This document shows positions 8,008 to 19,222 of a stretch of 64,000 bases of DNA, in pieces. The position numbers and the translations under genes are program-made. The notes under the pieces were generated by a model. It was not told the origin of the DNA, ran no database searches, and saw only the letters and a program-made list of their open reading frames with translations. The DNA lies in NCBI GenBank assembly GCA_052144935.1, contig JBKQPR010000370.1, positions 1 to 64,000 of the forward strand, written 5' to 3'. The DNA is from JOPF133 sp052144935. GTDB lineage: Bacteria > Acidobacteriota > Terriglobia > Bryobacterales > Bryobacteraceae. Each line of letters opens with the position of its first letter. The first letter of the stretch is position 1.

Positions 8008-9403
8008 TGATGGATAGACCGTAGACCGCGTTGAAGGCCTCGCCCACGGCCTCGTACAGCGTGGGGTGAGCGTGGATGGTCTGCATCATCACCTCCACGG
8101 TGGCTTCGGCCTCCATGGCCGCCACCGCCTCGCCGATCAGCTCGAAGGCCTCCGGCCCAATGATGTGGACGCCCAGTATCTCGCCGTGCTGCTCGTCGGC
8201 CACTACCTTAACAAAGCCCTCATGATGGCCCAGGATGGTGGCGCGGCTGTCGCCGGCGAACGGGAAGCGGCCCACGTTTACCTTGCGGCCCTGCGCTTTG
8301 GCCTGCGCTTCGGTCAGCCCCACGCTGCCGATGCCCGGTTCGGTATAGGTGCAGGCGGGGATGCGGTTCTTGTTGATGGGCACGGCGGGCTTGCCGGCCA
8401 TGTGGGCCACCGCGATCATGCCCTCGCGGGTGGCCACGTGGGCCAGTTGCGGCGTGCCGGCCACCACGTCGCCGATGGCGTAGACGCCCGGCTCGGCGGT
8501 CTGCTGGTGTTCGTTCACCTTGATGAAGCCGCGGTCCAACTCCACCTTGGTGTTCTCCAGGCCGATCTTATCGGTGTTGGGCTTGCGGCCCACCGCCACC
8601 AGCAGTTTTTCGGTTTCCAGGGTTTCCTGTCTGCCGTCCTTGGTGGTGAGCGTCAGCTTCACGCCGCTGCCGGTCTTCTGGATGTTTTCGGCGCGCGCGC
8701 CGGTTTCCACGCGGATCTTCTGCTTGCGGAAATTCCGCTCCAGCTCCTTGGAAATGTCTTCGTCTTCCACGGGCACCACGCGCGGCAGCATCTCGATCAC
8801 GGTCACCTCGGTGCCGAAGCGCTTGAAGATGGAAGCGAACTCCACTCCCACGGCGCCCGCGCCGATAATGGCGAGGCTTTTCGGCACCGAGTTGAGGTCC
8901 AGAATCTCGATGTTGGTGAGGATGAATTCGGAGTCGGGATCCAGACCCGGCAGCATGCGGGCCTCCGAACCGGTGGCGATGATTATGTTCCTGGCCTCCA
9001 GCGTTTGCACGCCGGCGTCCGACTTCACCTCCACCTTGCCGCCGCCCAGGAGCGTGGCGTAGCCCGAGATGCGCTCCACCTTGGCGCGTTTCAAAAGGAA
9101 GGCCACGCCGTTGGAGTGCTTGGTGACGATATCGTCTTTGCGCCCCTTCACCTTGGGATAATCGAGGCGTGGATTCTCGCATAGAATGCCGTCCCTTTCG
9201 GACTGCTCGAAGTGCTCCCACACATCGGCGGTGTGGAGCAGCGCCTTGGTGGGAATGCACCCCACCAGGAGGCAGGTTCCGCCGAGTCTCGGCTGGCGTT
9301 CGACGAGGGCGGTTTTCAGTCCGTACTGGCCGGCGCGGATGGCTGCGGAGTAGCCGCCGGGACCACTCCCGATGACAATCAGATCGTATGGCACTTTTTT
9401 CAT
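8000..9403 (-). CDS. lpd: Dihydrolipoyl dehydrogenase (E3)
   Basis: The 467-residue flavoprotein starts at ATG 9403. It has an FAD-binding GSGPGG near residue 12, the redox disulfide C44/C49 in GGTCLLVGCIPTK, an NAD-binding GAGAVGVEFASIF, and the C-terminal HAHPTLYEA with the catalytic His. It reoxidises dihydrolipoamide of the E2 encoded downstream. It is the first gene of the lpd-lipB-E2 operon. Its 5' region faces a truncated duplicate of the POTRA-protein gene, so the original divergent promoter may have been copied. Confidence 0.95.
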   Translation of the reverse strand: MKKVPYDLIVIGSGPGGYSAAIRAGQYGLKTALVERQPRLGGTCLLVGCIPTKALLHTADVWEHFEQSERDGILCENPRLDYPKVKGRKDDIVTKHSNGVAFLLKRAKVERISGYATLLGGGKVEVKSDAGVQTLEARNIIIATGSEARMLPGLDPDSEFILTNIEILDLNSVPKSLAIIGAGAVGVEFASIFKRFGTEVTVIEMLPRVVPVEDEDISKELERNFRKQKIRVETGARAENIQKTGSGVKLTLTTKDGRQETLETEKLLVAVGRKPNTDKIGLENTKVELDRGFIKVNEHQQTAEPGVYAIGDVVAGTPQLAHVATREGMIAVAHMAGKPAVPINKNRIPACTYTEPGIGSVGLTEAQAKAQGRKVNVGRFPFAGDSRATILGHHEGFVKVVADEQHGEILGVHIIGPEAFELIGEAVAAMEAEATVEVMMQTIHAHPTLYEAVGEAFNAVYGLSINA

Positions 9404-9450
9404 TCTACCCGTGTCACCAGGCGGGAACCGGGTGCGCCTAGGATAAATAC

Positions 9451-9625
9451 ATGAGATGGCTGCTGATTGTTCTGATGCTGGCGCCCTGGCCCGGATTCGC
9501 GCGCGCCTCCAACGAAGGCTGGGCAGCCCGACAGCCGGGCCGGACGGTGGTGGGCTGACGATCGGCAAGCCGGAGTTCGGCGTGGCTCACGGCCGGCTGG
9601 TGGCTTGCGGCGCGCTTTGCCGGAT
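9451..9625 (+). pseudogene. Truncated duplicate of the POTRA-protein gene
   Basis: The first 17 residues (MRWLLIVLMLAPWPGFA) nearly match the signal peptide of the intact gene at 10352. An internal deletion then joins to DNA resembling codons around KPEFDAARDRLVASGAF of that gene, out of frame. A TGA stops the frame at 9558. The upstream DNA, including the lpd start region in reverse, also matches DNA upstream of 10352. Confidence 0.8.
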
Positions 9626-9683
9626 CGGATCATCAGTGCAGCACGAAATCGGGCATGAATCGATCCTTTAACAATCCGTTTGC

Positions 9684-9852
9684 GGGTAGTGTCCTAATGT
9701 TGCGTTGCCGATCTTGGTGGGCCTAAGAATAGCACTCTGGTACGATCGCACTCGAATGTTCAACTACGATCAGGGCCTTGGGCCGGGAGTGGCTCAAGTG
9801 GTTCATGGCCTTCAACGCAACATCAGGACACTACCCGTTCAGGACACTACCC
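9684..9852. mobile_element. MITE-like element with 24-bp inverted repeats
   Basis: Left (9684-9707) and right (9813-9836) ends are inverted repeats with one mismatch; both carry GGGTAGTGTCCT-type ends. A third partial end (AGGACACTACCC) lies at 9841-9852. The 9-bp sequence CCGTTTGCG occurs at 9676-9684 and 9851-9859, as expected for a target duplication. No transposase is encoded, so the element is non-autonomous or a solo remnant. I do not recognise the parent insertion sequence. Confidence 0.65.
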
Positions 9853-9889
9853 GTTTGCGCAACCCGCTGGTCCGGCCTAATGTAGGGGT

Positions 9890-10069
9890 ATGGTTGACCT
9901 CCAGATCCAAGTCCCCGCGACCGAAGAAGTCGGGATTGCCACTCAAACTTTGGCCGCCGTCGATCGGGGCATCAAAGCCGCCGACGAGGGCCGTACCGTT
10001 CCCCTCGAAGAGGTACGGGAAATGATCCCAAAGTGGATTTCCAAGTTCAAATCTCAGACCCGGCGTTAG
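9890..10069 (+). CDS. Small antitoxin-like protein
   Basis: The 59-residue protein contains AAVDRGIKAADEGRTVPLEE followed by VREMI, which matches the C-terminal region of ParD/RelB-type antitoxins. It overlaps the start of a ParE-like sequence at 10033, a normal arrangement for such pairs. It lies between two copies of duplicated DNA, next to the MITE-like element. The toxin is broken, so the protein may have no partner. Confidence 0.6.
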   Translation: MVDLQIQVPATEEVGIATQTLAAVDRGIKAADEGRTVPLEEVREMIPKWISKFKSQTRR

Positions 10070-10274
10070 CCGATTTCGAGGACATCCTCGAGTACTCCTG
10101 GTTCAACTTCCCGGCGACCGCTGAACGGTTCGGCAACGCTATTCTCAACCACGTCGGTCTTCTGAGGGACTTCCCGTACATCGGCAGTCCGGTCGCCAGG
10201 CGCCTCAAGAAAGCCCCAATGTCGTAGGGATCTTGCATTTCCGGCACAGTTCCAGAAAAGCCCCCGAATTCTAA
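10033..10274 (+). pseudogene. Frameshifted ParE-like toxin
   Basis: The first frame gives 64 residues of a ParE-like fold (ALADFEDILEYSWFNFPATA, then GLLRDFPYIGSPVARRLKK) from a GTG start, ending at TAG. Directly at that stop, another frame reads VGILHFRHSSRKAPEF-stop, the typical ParE C-terminus. The middle section and the frame are lost, so a deletion has inactivated the toxin. Confidence 0.7.
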
Positions 10275-10351
10275 AACCACGTTCGGCGCGACGACTTTTT
10301 CATTTCGACCTGTGTCACCGGGGTGGAACCCGATGCGTCTAGGATAAATAC

Positions 10352-11707
10352 ATGAGATGGCTGCTGGTTGTTCTGATGCTGGCGCCCTGGGCCGGATTCG
10401 CCCAAGGTAAGGCCGGGCAGGGCCCCAAGGGCGCCCCGGCCGCGCCGGCGCCCGCCAAATGGCCAATCGAGAGCCTGGCGGTGACGGGAAATCACATCTA
10501 CTCCCGCGATCAGATTCTGACAGTGGTGGGGCTGAAGGTCGGACAGGTGGCCGGCAAGCCGGAGTTCGACGCGGCTCGCGACCGCCTGGTGGCTTCGGGC
10601 GCTTTTGAAACCGTGGGATACCGGTTCGAGCCGGGCAAAGGCCACGGGTACGCCGCCACCTTCGAGGTGACCGAGGTGCAGCAGGCCTATCCGGTGCGGT
10701 TCGAGGAGCTCCACGTTTCCGAAAAGGACCTGGTAGCGAACCTCCGCTCCAAGGATCCGCTGTTCCTTTCGGACAAGCTGGCGGCCACTCAGCCGGTCCT
10801 GGAGCGCTACGCCAAGTGGGTGCAGGAGTTCGTGGCGTCGAAGGGCGAGCCGGACGAGAAGATGCAGGGCATGCTGATGCCGGATGGGCCAGAGTGGGTG
10901 ATCCTGTTCCGCCCGGCGCGCGACCTGCCGGCGGTGGCGCAGGTGACCTTCGAAGGCAACCAGATCGTCCCGCAAAACGCCCTGCGCGAGGCCATCGCGG
11001 GCGCGGGCATCGGTGCGCCTTACACCGAGGACAGCTTCCGCGCCATCCTGAACGCCTCGGTGCGGCCGGTTTACGAGGCGCGTGGGCGGGTGCGGGTGTC
11101 CTTCACCAAGCTGCGCACCGAGCCGGTAACCGACGTGAAAGGCATCCACGTGTTCGTGACCGTTGACGAGGGCGAGAGCTACGAGCTGGGCAAGATCGCC
11201 ATCGACGACCCCTGCCCGATGGACAAGTCGACGTTGCTGGCGGAGGCCGATTTCAAAACTCACGATGTGGCCGATCTGGAGCGCATCAACGAGGGGCTGG
11301 AAAAGATGCGCGTGGTTTTGCGCCACGCCGGCTACATGGACGCGCACTTGACCACGCACCGCAAGATCGACGACGACAAAAAGTCGGAAGACGTATTCAT
11401 TGCCGTGGAGGCCGGGCCGCAGTTCCATATGGGCAAACTGACGCTGGTGGGTCTGGACCTGGAAGGCGAAGCGGAGATGAAGCGCATCTGGACCATGCAG
11501 CCGGGCAACCCCTTCAATCCCGACTATCCCGACCTGTTCCTGAAGCGCGTGCGGGAAGAAGGCTTCTTCGACCACCTGGGCAAGACCAAGGCGGACACCA
11601 AGCTCAACGAGAAGGCCCACACGGTTGACGTGACGCTGACGTTTTCAGGCGAAGACCCCGCCTCGAAGCCCGGACGGCGCGGCGGGCGCGGGCGGGGTGG
11701 AATGTAG
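10352..11707 (+). CDS. POTRA-repeat secreted protein without a beta-barrel
   Basis: The 451-residue product has a signal peptide (MRWLLVVLMLAPWAGFAQG). The first POTRA-like unit is at about residues 36-110 (IESLAVTGNHIYSRDQILTV), the next near 185-270 (VAQVTFEGNQIVPQNALREA). Two more units follow, including KLTLVGLDLEGEAEMK. The C-terminus ends in a Gly/Arg-rich tail (RRGGRGRGGM) just where a BamA-type barrel would begin. It may be a periplasmic partner of outer-membrane assembly, but that is inference. AGGA lies 7 bases before the start. Confidence 0.75.
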   Translation: MRWLLVVLMLAPWAGFAQGKAGQGPKGAPAAPAPAKWPIESLAVTGNHIYSRDQILTVVGLKVGQVAGKPEFDAARDRLVASGAFETVGYRFEPGKGHGYAATFEVTEVQQAYPVRFEELHVSEKDLVANLRSKDPLFLSDKLAATQPVLERYAKWVQEFVASKGEPDEKMQGMLMPDGPEWVILFRPARDLPAVAQVTFEGNQIVPQNALREAIAGAGIGAPYTEDSFRAILNASVRPVYEARGRVRVSFTKLRTEPVTDVKGIHVFVTVDEGESYELGKIAIDDPCPMDKSTLLAEADFKTHDVADLERINEGLEKMRVVLRHAGYMDAHLTTHRKIDDDKKSEDVFIAVEAGPQFHMGKLTLVGLDLEGEAEMKRIWTMQPGNPFNPDYPDLFLKRVREEGFFDHLGKTKADTKLNEKAHTVDVTLTFSGEDPASKPGRRGGRGRGGM

Positions 11708-12294
11708 ACCGGATCGGGGGAACGACACGGCCTGGACCACAGGCATTTGAAATGACCCGACTGGACTGGGAGTGGCACTTCCACGCGTAGCTCTCTTGCA
11801 TAACGAACCCATTCCGGACATCAATGTCCCGAAATTTGGGAGGCTTTGTTGAAAACAGAAGAGTTAACCGAGGGAGCACGGGACATCATGTCCCGGAATC
11901 TGCTTTCCTCGGGGTCAATTCGCTCTCGCGAAGCCCCCCCGAAGCAATATTGTATCCGGCGGGCAGGCGGAGGGCGGCGGTGGAGAACACAGCGCGTGAC
12001 GGTAAGCGGTTGAAACGATTAGAGTTGGAAGAATAAAGAAAGTTAGCGAAGTTTGCGAACGCATAAATTTTCATGGGCGGGCCGGCACGAAAGGGCGGGA
12101 CAGCAGACAACGCCGGAGCCCGCCCGGTGATGAAAACGGTCGTTGAACGAAACCGCGGGAGGGGGATGTCCGGGGTTATGGGTAAAGTATGGAAATGCTA
12201 TCCCGAAGGCAGGCCCGAAATTGGGTTTTTCCCCGGCCGATGGTTGGACGGGACGGTAGGCGAGCGGGTTGTTTTCCAGGGAGGGCGATGGCTT
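11708..12294. other. Intergenic region with two similar short palindromes
   Basis: No gene is supported. GGACATCAATGTCC at 11816-11829 and GGGACATCATGTCCC at 11880-11894 are near-perfect palindromes of the same type, 64 bp apart, possibly operator sites or a terminator pair. A GC-rich imperfect hairpin lies at about 12071-12128. A block around 12030-12060 resembles, in reverse, DNA near 41450-41480. Confidence 0.45.
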
Positions 12295-12322
12295 TTGGCT
12301 ACCAGCAGAAGTCGTTTATAAT
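12295..12322 (+). promoter_or_regulatory. Candidate sigma-70 promoter of the DUF58/BatA operon
   Basis: A TTGGCT box (12295-12300) and a perfect TATAAT (12317-12322) are separated by 16 bp. Transcription would start near 12329, upstream of the short frame at 12358 and the DUF58 gene at 12457. Confidence 0.5.
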
Positions 12323-12357
12323 CGGAGTACTCTCCACTCCACAGGAAGAATTGGCCG

Positions 12358-12450
12358 ATGTTCCCGATGTTCCGCAAATTAGAATCGTCCACCGCTGCCA
12401 AGCGGCAGGGGGTCATTTCAGAACGGGAGAAAGTGGCGGGCGGCGTTTAG
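12358..12450 (+). CDS. Possible 30-residue leader peptide
   Basis: A short frame (MFPMFRKLESSTAAKRQGVI, then SEREKVAGGV) starts 9 bases after AGGAAG and lies between the candidate promoter and the DUF58 gene, ending 6 bases before its ATG. The position suits a translated leader. Nothing in its sequence is recognised, and chance is possible at this length. Confidence 0.3.
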   Translation: MFPMFRKLESSTAAKRQGVISEREKVAGGV

Positions 12451-12456
12451 CTGATT

Positions 12457-13347
12457 ATGCTACAGCGCTTCCTCGATCCCTCCATCCTCGCCGGCATCTC
12501 CGGCCTCGATCTGGTCGCCAAGACCGTGGTCGATGGCTTCGTCGCCGGCCTGCACCGCTCCCCCGACTTTGGTTTCAGCCAGGAGTTCGCCGAATATCGC
12601 GCCTATAGTCCCGGCGACGATCTTCGCCACGTCGATTGGAACATCTACGCCCGCACCGAGCGGTTATATCTAAGGCGCTATCGCGGCGAAACCAACAGCG
12701 TGCTGACCATCTTGCTCGACGCCAGCAACTCCATGCAGTTTGGCTCCCATCGCGTCAACAAAATGGACTACGCCCGCTTCCTCGCCGCCTCGCTCTTCTA
12801 TCTGGCCATCCACGGCCAGCGCGATGCCGCCGGCCTGATTACCTTCGACGACGAGATCCGCAACTATATCCGCCCCTCCACCCGCCAGGGCCAGTTGCAT
12901 CGTCTGTTGGCCGGTCTGAATCAGGCCGAAGCTCGCGCCCGCACCGATTTCTCGAAGCCCATGCGCTACTTCCAGGAGTTCCTGAAGCGCCGCGGCATCG
13001 TGCTGATCGTCTCCGACTTCTGGGAGTCGCCCGAGAGCATCGTCCGCACCATCGAGCCGCTGCGCTTCCGCGGCAACGAGGTGGTCTTGTTCCACGTCCT
13101 CGACCCCGAGGACGTGCGTCCCAAGTTGAGCGGCCCGTCCATCCTGGTTGACCTGGAGACCCAGGAGCATCTAGAGGTCACCCCCGATTACACCAAGCAT
13201 GAGTATCGGGAAAAAATCCAGGCGCATCTGGCCGACTTGCGCGATCATACCCAGGCCGCGGGCATGGGCTACTACCTGCTCATGACCGACCGGCCACTCG
13301 ACGAAGCTCTGCGCGAATACCTCACCCTGCGCGGAGGCCGCGATTAA
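12457..13347 (+). CDS. DUF58 domain protein (vWA-like)
   Basis: The 296-residue protein has the DUF58 signature EFAEYRAYSPGDDLRHVDWN and a following YLRRYRGETN. A von Willebrand-like core is seen in LTILLDASNSMQFGS (D-x-S-x-S metal site) and in VLIVSDFW. DUF58 proteins usually act with MoxR AAA ATPases and Bat proteins in envelope stress or protein maturation. No MoxR gene is in this operon. The stop directly abuts the ATG of the next gene. Confidence 0.9.
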   Translation: MLQRFLDPSILAGISGLDLVAKTVVDGFVAGLHRSPDFGFSQEFAEYRAYSPGDDLRHVDWNIYARTERLYLRRYRGETNSVLTILLDASNSMQFGSHRVNKMDYARFLAASLFYLAIHGQRDAAGLITFDDEIRNYIRPSTRQGQLHRLLAGLNQAEARARTDFSKPMRYFQEFLKRRGIVLIVSDFWESPESIVRTIEPLRFRGNEVVLFHVLDPEDVRPKLSGPSILVDLETQEHLEVTPDYTKHEYREKIQAHLADLRDHTQAAGMGYYLLMTDRPLDEALREYLTLRGGRD

Positions 13348-15375
13348 ATGGGACTCTTCGCGCCCTGGTTCCTGGCCGGCCTGGCGGGCCTTGCGCTGCC
13401 GGTCTACCTGCATCTGTTGAAGCGGCAAACCCGCATGCCCAAGGCGGTCAGCTCGTTGATGTTGTTTGAATCGCGCACCCAAAGCTCCACCCGTCATCGC
13501 CGCCTCCGCTATTTCCTGCTGCTGTCGCTGCGCCTGGTGTTGCTGCTGCTGTTGATTCTGGCCTTCGCCAATCCCTTCATCAATCGCAACACGGCCACCC
13601 TCGCCAGCGCCCGCCTGGTGCTGCTGGTGGTCGACAACTCCTTCAGCATGAGGGCCGGAACCGGCGTTGGCGATACCAGGCTGGCCGATGCCAAAGCCGC
13701 GGCCATGAGCGTGCTTTCCGTAAAGGGCGCCGCCCGCGCCCAGGTGGCGGCGTTTGGCTCGCAACTGCGGCTCATGACCCAACCCATTGAGGATCAATCG
13801 GCGTTGCGTGCCGCTGTGCAATCCATTCAGCCCGGCGATGGCCACGGCAACTTCGGCGAGCTGGCGCGGGCCGTGCGCGCCATGGCCTCGTCGATCCGTA
13901 CTCCCATCGAGCTGCATCTGTTTAGCGACATGCAGCGCAGCGACCTGGCCGCCACCTTCTCCGACATGGCGCTGCCCGCCAACGTCCAACTGGTGACGCA
14001 TGCCCTAGTCACCAAGGCCCAACCCAACTGGACGGTCGAATCGGTGGATGCCCCCGGACAAGTCTGGGGCAAGGACGCCAAGCCGGTTCGCGTACAAGCC
14101 GTGATTGCCGGCTACGGCACTCCCGCCGCCCAACGCACCGCGTCGCTCGTCGTGAACGGCATGACCACCGCCGCCAGGACGGTAGCGGTCCCCGCCAACG
14201 GACGGGCCACCGTCGACTTCCCCGCGCTGGAAGTGCCCTACGGCTTCAGCCGCTGCGAGGTCAAGATCGACAGCGCCGACGCCTTCCCGGCCGACGACCT
14301 CCGCCGCTTTGCCGTCCAGCGTTCCGACCCGCAAAAAGCCTTGCTGATCCATAACTACGGCGACAACCGTTCGCCGCTCTACGTCGGCGCCGCGCTGTCG
14401 GCGGCCGCGCAATCGGCCTTCATCCTGGAGTCGATCGCCGTCAACGAGGCCGCCGACCGTCAGCCGTCCAATTACGCTTTCATGGTTCTTTCCGATCTCA
14501 ATTCGCTGCCTTCGCTTCTGGAAAATTCCCTCACCGGGTACGTGCGCTCCGGCGGCAGTCTCCTCATCGCCGCCGGCACCTCCGCGGGCGGCCGCTTGCA
14601 GATTCCTATTTTCGGCGCGCGCATCGTCGAGACCCGCGACTACAGCCGCGTTCCCGATCGTTACATGGCGGTCGGCTCCAGCGACTCCTCCTACCCCGCC
14701 GTGGCGAAGGCCGGCGGCTGGCCGGGCGTGAAGTTTTTCTACGCTCTGGAGGTCGATCCCGGCGACGCTCGCGTGATCGTTCGCCTGAGCGACCAGACGC
14801 CGCTCTTGCTGGAGAAGCGCATCGGCGAGGGCCGCGTGGTCCTGTTCACCTCCGGGCTCGACAACCTCACCAACGATTTCCCCTTGCAGCCCGCCTTCGT
14901 CCCCTTCATCGAGCAGACCGCGCGCTATCTGGCGGGCAGCGAACGCCAGGGCGGCGCCCGCCCGGTGGACGCCTACCTGGAGCTCCGCAATGCCAAGGAA
15001 CAAGCCCAAGGCGTCGAGGTCACCGACCCCGAAGGGAAGCGCCCGCTCACCCTGGGCGAGGCCGCCTCCGCCCAGTCGTTCCAGCTCACCGAGGCCGGCT
15101 ATTACCAGCTCCGCCTCGCCAATGGCCGCCAGGATGAAGTCGGCGTCAACCCCGATCCCAAGGAATCCAACCTCGACGTGATTCCCGGCGATGTTTTGGC
15201 TTTGTGGCAGGGCAAAGGCGGCCAAACTTCACAGGAAGCCTCGGCGCCCGGCCCGGCCGCGCCCCACAAGACGCCGCAAACCCTCTGGTGGTACGTCATG
15301 CTGCTCGTGTTCGCTTCCGCCGTTGCCGAATCGGCCCTGGCCAGCCGCTACCTCGGCACACAGCGGGAGGAATAG
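13348..15375 (+). CDS. BatA-like membrane protein with vWA domain
   Basis: The 675-residue product begins with a BatA N-terminal unit: a hydrophobic helix (residues 5-24), the motif LKRQTRMPKAVSSLMLFES, and a second helix near 58-75 (LLLSLRLVLLLLLILAFANP). A vWA domain follows with LVLLVVDNSFSMR (MIDAS DxSxS). The middle resembles a glutamine-amidotransferase-like fold (YAFMVLSDLNSLPSLLE, GGSLLIAAG). A last transmembrane helix lies near residue 655. It is coupled to the DUF58 gene with no intergenic bases and probably forms a membrane complex with it. Confidence 0.85.
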   Translation: MGLFAPWFLAGLAGLALPVYLHLLKRQTRMPKAVSSLMLFESRTQSSTRHRRLRYFLLLSLRLVLLLLLILAFANPFINRNTATLASARLVLLVVDNSFSMRAGTGVGDTRLADAKAAAMSVLSVKGAARAQVAAFGSQLRLMTQPIEDQSALRAAVQSIQPGDGHGNFGELARAVRAMASSIRTPIELHLFSDMQRSDLAATFSDMALPANVQLVTHALVTKAQPNWTVESVDAPGQVWGKDAKPVRVQAVIAGYGTPAAQRTASLVVNGMTTAARTVAVPANGRATVDFPALEVPYGFSRCEVKIDSADAFPADDLRRFAVQRSDPQKALLIHNYGDNRSPLYVGAALSAAAQSAFILESIAVNEAADRQPSNYAFMVLSDLNSLPSLLENSLTGYVRSGGSLLIAAGTSAGGRLQIPIFGARIVETRDYSRVPDRYMAVGSSDSSYPAVAKAGGWPGVKFFYALEVDPGDARVIVRLSDQTPLLLEKRIGEGRVVLFTSGLDNLTNDFPLQPAFVPFIEQTARYLAGSERQGGARPVDAYLELRNAKEQAQGVEVTDPEGKRPLTLGEAASAQSFQLTEAGYYQLRLANGRQDEVGVNPDPKESNLDVIPGDVLALWQGKGGQTSQEASAPGPAAPHKTPQTLWWYVMLLVFASAVAESALASRYLGTQREE

Positions 15376-15689
15376 CCCTCGATCTCCGTCTTCTCTCTCT
15401 CCGCCTCCGCGTCTCCGTGCCGTGGTCTTTTCCCCGTGTAAGTGTTGTCGAGATTCCGAATGGGTGAGCAAGGCCCCGCCATACTTGGAATGAATATGGC
15501 TACACCAAAGCTTGGCCCGCCAGCAGCGTAGCTGCCGGGAGGCCCGATTTGGACGGCAGGCCGTCCGCAGCGGCCCGCTCGCATACGGCCAAACTGCCGA
15601 ATTCCTTCCGCCCCGTGCTACCTTCGAATCGAGTATCGGCGGACCCTGGTGGCCCGCCCTTTTGTGCCGAGCATGTTCGACGGCTCGTG
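15376..15689. other. Intergenic region, half-palindrome repeat
   Basis: A CT-rich segment at 15383-15425 (CGCCTCCGCGTCTCCGTG) matches one arm of the dispersed palindromes at 21974 and 34750. No gene or terminator is evident in the remainder. Confidence 0.5.
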
Positions 15690-15990
15690 GGTGTGGGTGA
15701 AAATCTGTGAAAGTCCCCTTGACAACCTGATGGAGGTGAAGTCATAGCGAAGCGCAAGGGCGTTCCGGCGACGGAGGGTCTGAAAGAAGCGCGGAGCAAA
15801 GGCACAAGCCGATGTACCAGAACCGGATCTGAGGCATGCGGTGCCGGACGGGCGGGCTGATGATCGCGAAGTCCATATCCATCAAAGGCACTGGTTGCAA
15901 ATCCGGCGGTTGTGCGGGGAAGGCAATCGAGCTTACCTCGGGAGATCTGCCGCTGGTCCGGGAATCCGGACTGACCTGCACACCCGAAAT
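15690..15990 (+). mobile_element. Possible group II intron 5' remnant without reverse transcriptase
   Basis: The segment contains TGTGAAAGTCCCCTTGACAA, CCTGATGGAGGTGAAGTC, GAACCGGATCTGAGGCATGC and GAGCTTACCTCGGGAGATCT in order. From memory these resemble domain I and neighbouring parts of bacterial group II introns that precede the reverse transcriptase frame. No reverse transcriptase follows; instead the sequence runs into a palindrome-family fragment at about 16030-16082. I cannot fold or search it here. Confidence 0.4.
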
Positions 15991-16227
15991 CCGCCGCTCG
16001 AAACGTCGGCCCTCGTCCTTGTCTTCCCTTGCCCACTTTCTCCGCTCTTTCTCCGCGATTCCTCCGCTTCCTCCGCGGTGGAAACCGAGCCCCGCCGGTC
16101 GACGTGCCGGGTTAAGCCGCTGTCCCCCCGTCCGTCTTCCCTATGAGAGTAAAATAGGAATTGCGGTAGCCGGGCCCATAAGGGCGCCCCCCATAGGGCC
16201 CCCAGAGGGCGCCCCCGAGACCCTTTC
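15991..16227. other. Intergenic region upstream of secA with two repeat fragments
   Basis: 16030-16082 is one arm of the CT-rich palindrome family (CTCCGCTTCCTCCGCGGTGG). 16172-16222 is dense in GGGCGCCC-type motifs, also seen near 37440, 44680, 50045 and 55125. No separate gene is visible. Confidence 0.5.
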
Positions 16228-19152
<2,925 letters not shown>

Positions 19153-19222
19153 CAGCCGGCAGATTCCCTGGCCCACTTCCAAAAAAGGCTGAACAAGGAG
19201 ACCCTCCGGGGAATTCCACAGT

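Noticed and set aside
13171..15225. Long minus-strand frames opposite the DUF58 and BatA genes
   Set aside because: The plus-strand genes have clear motifs. The reverse frames are a by-product of GC-rich third positions.
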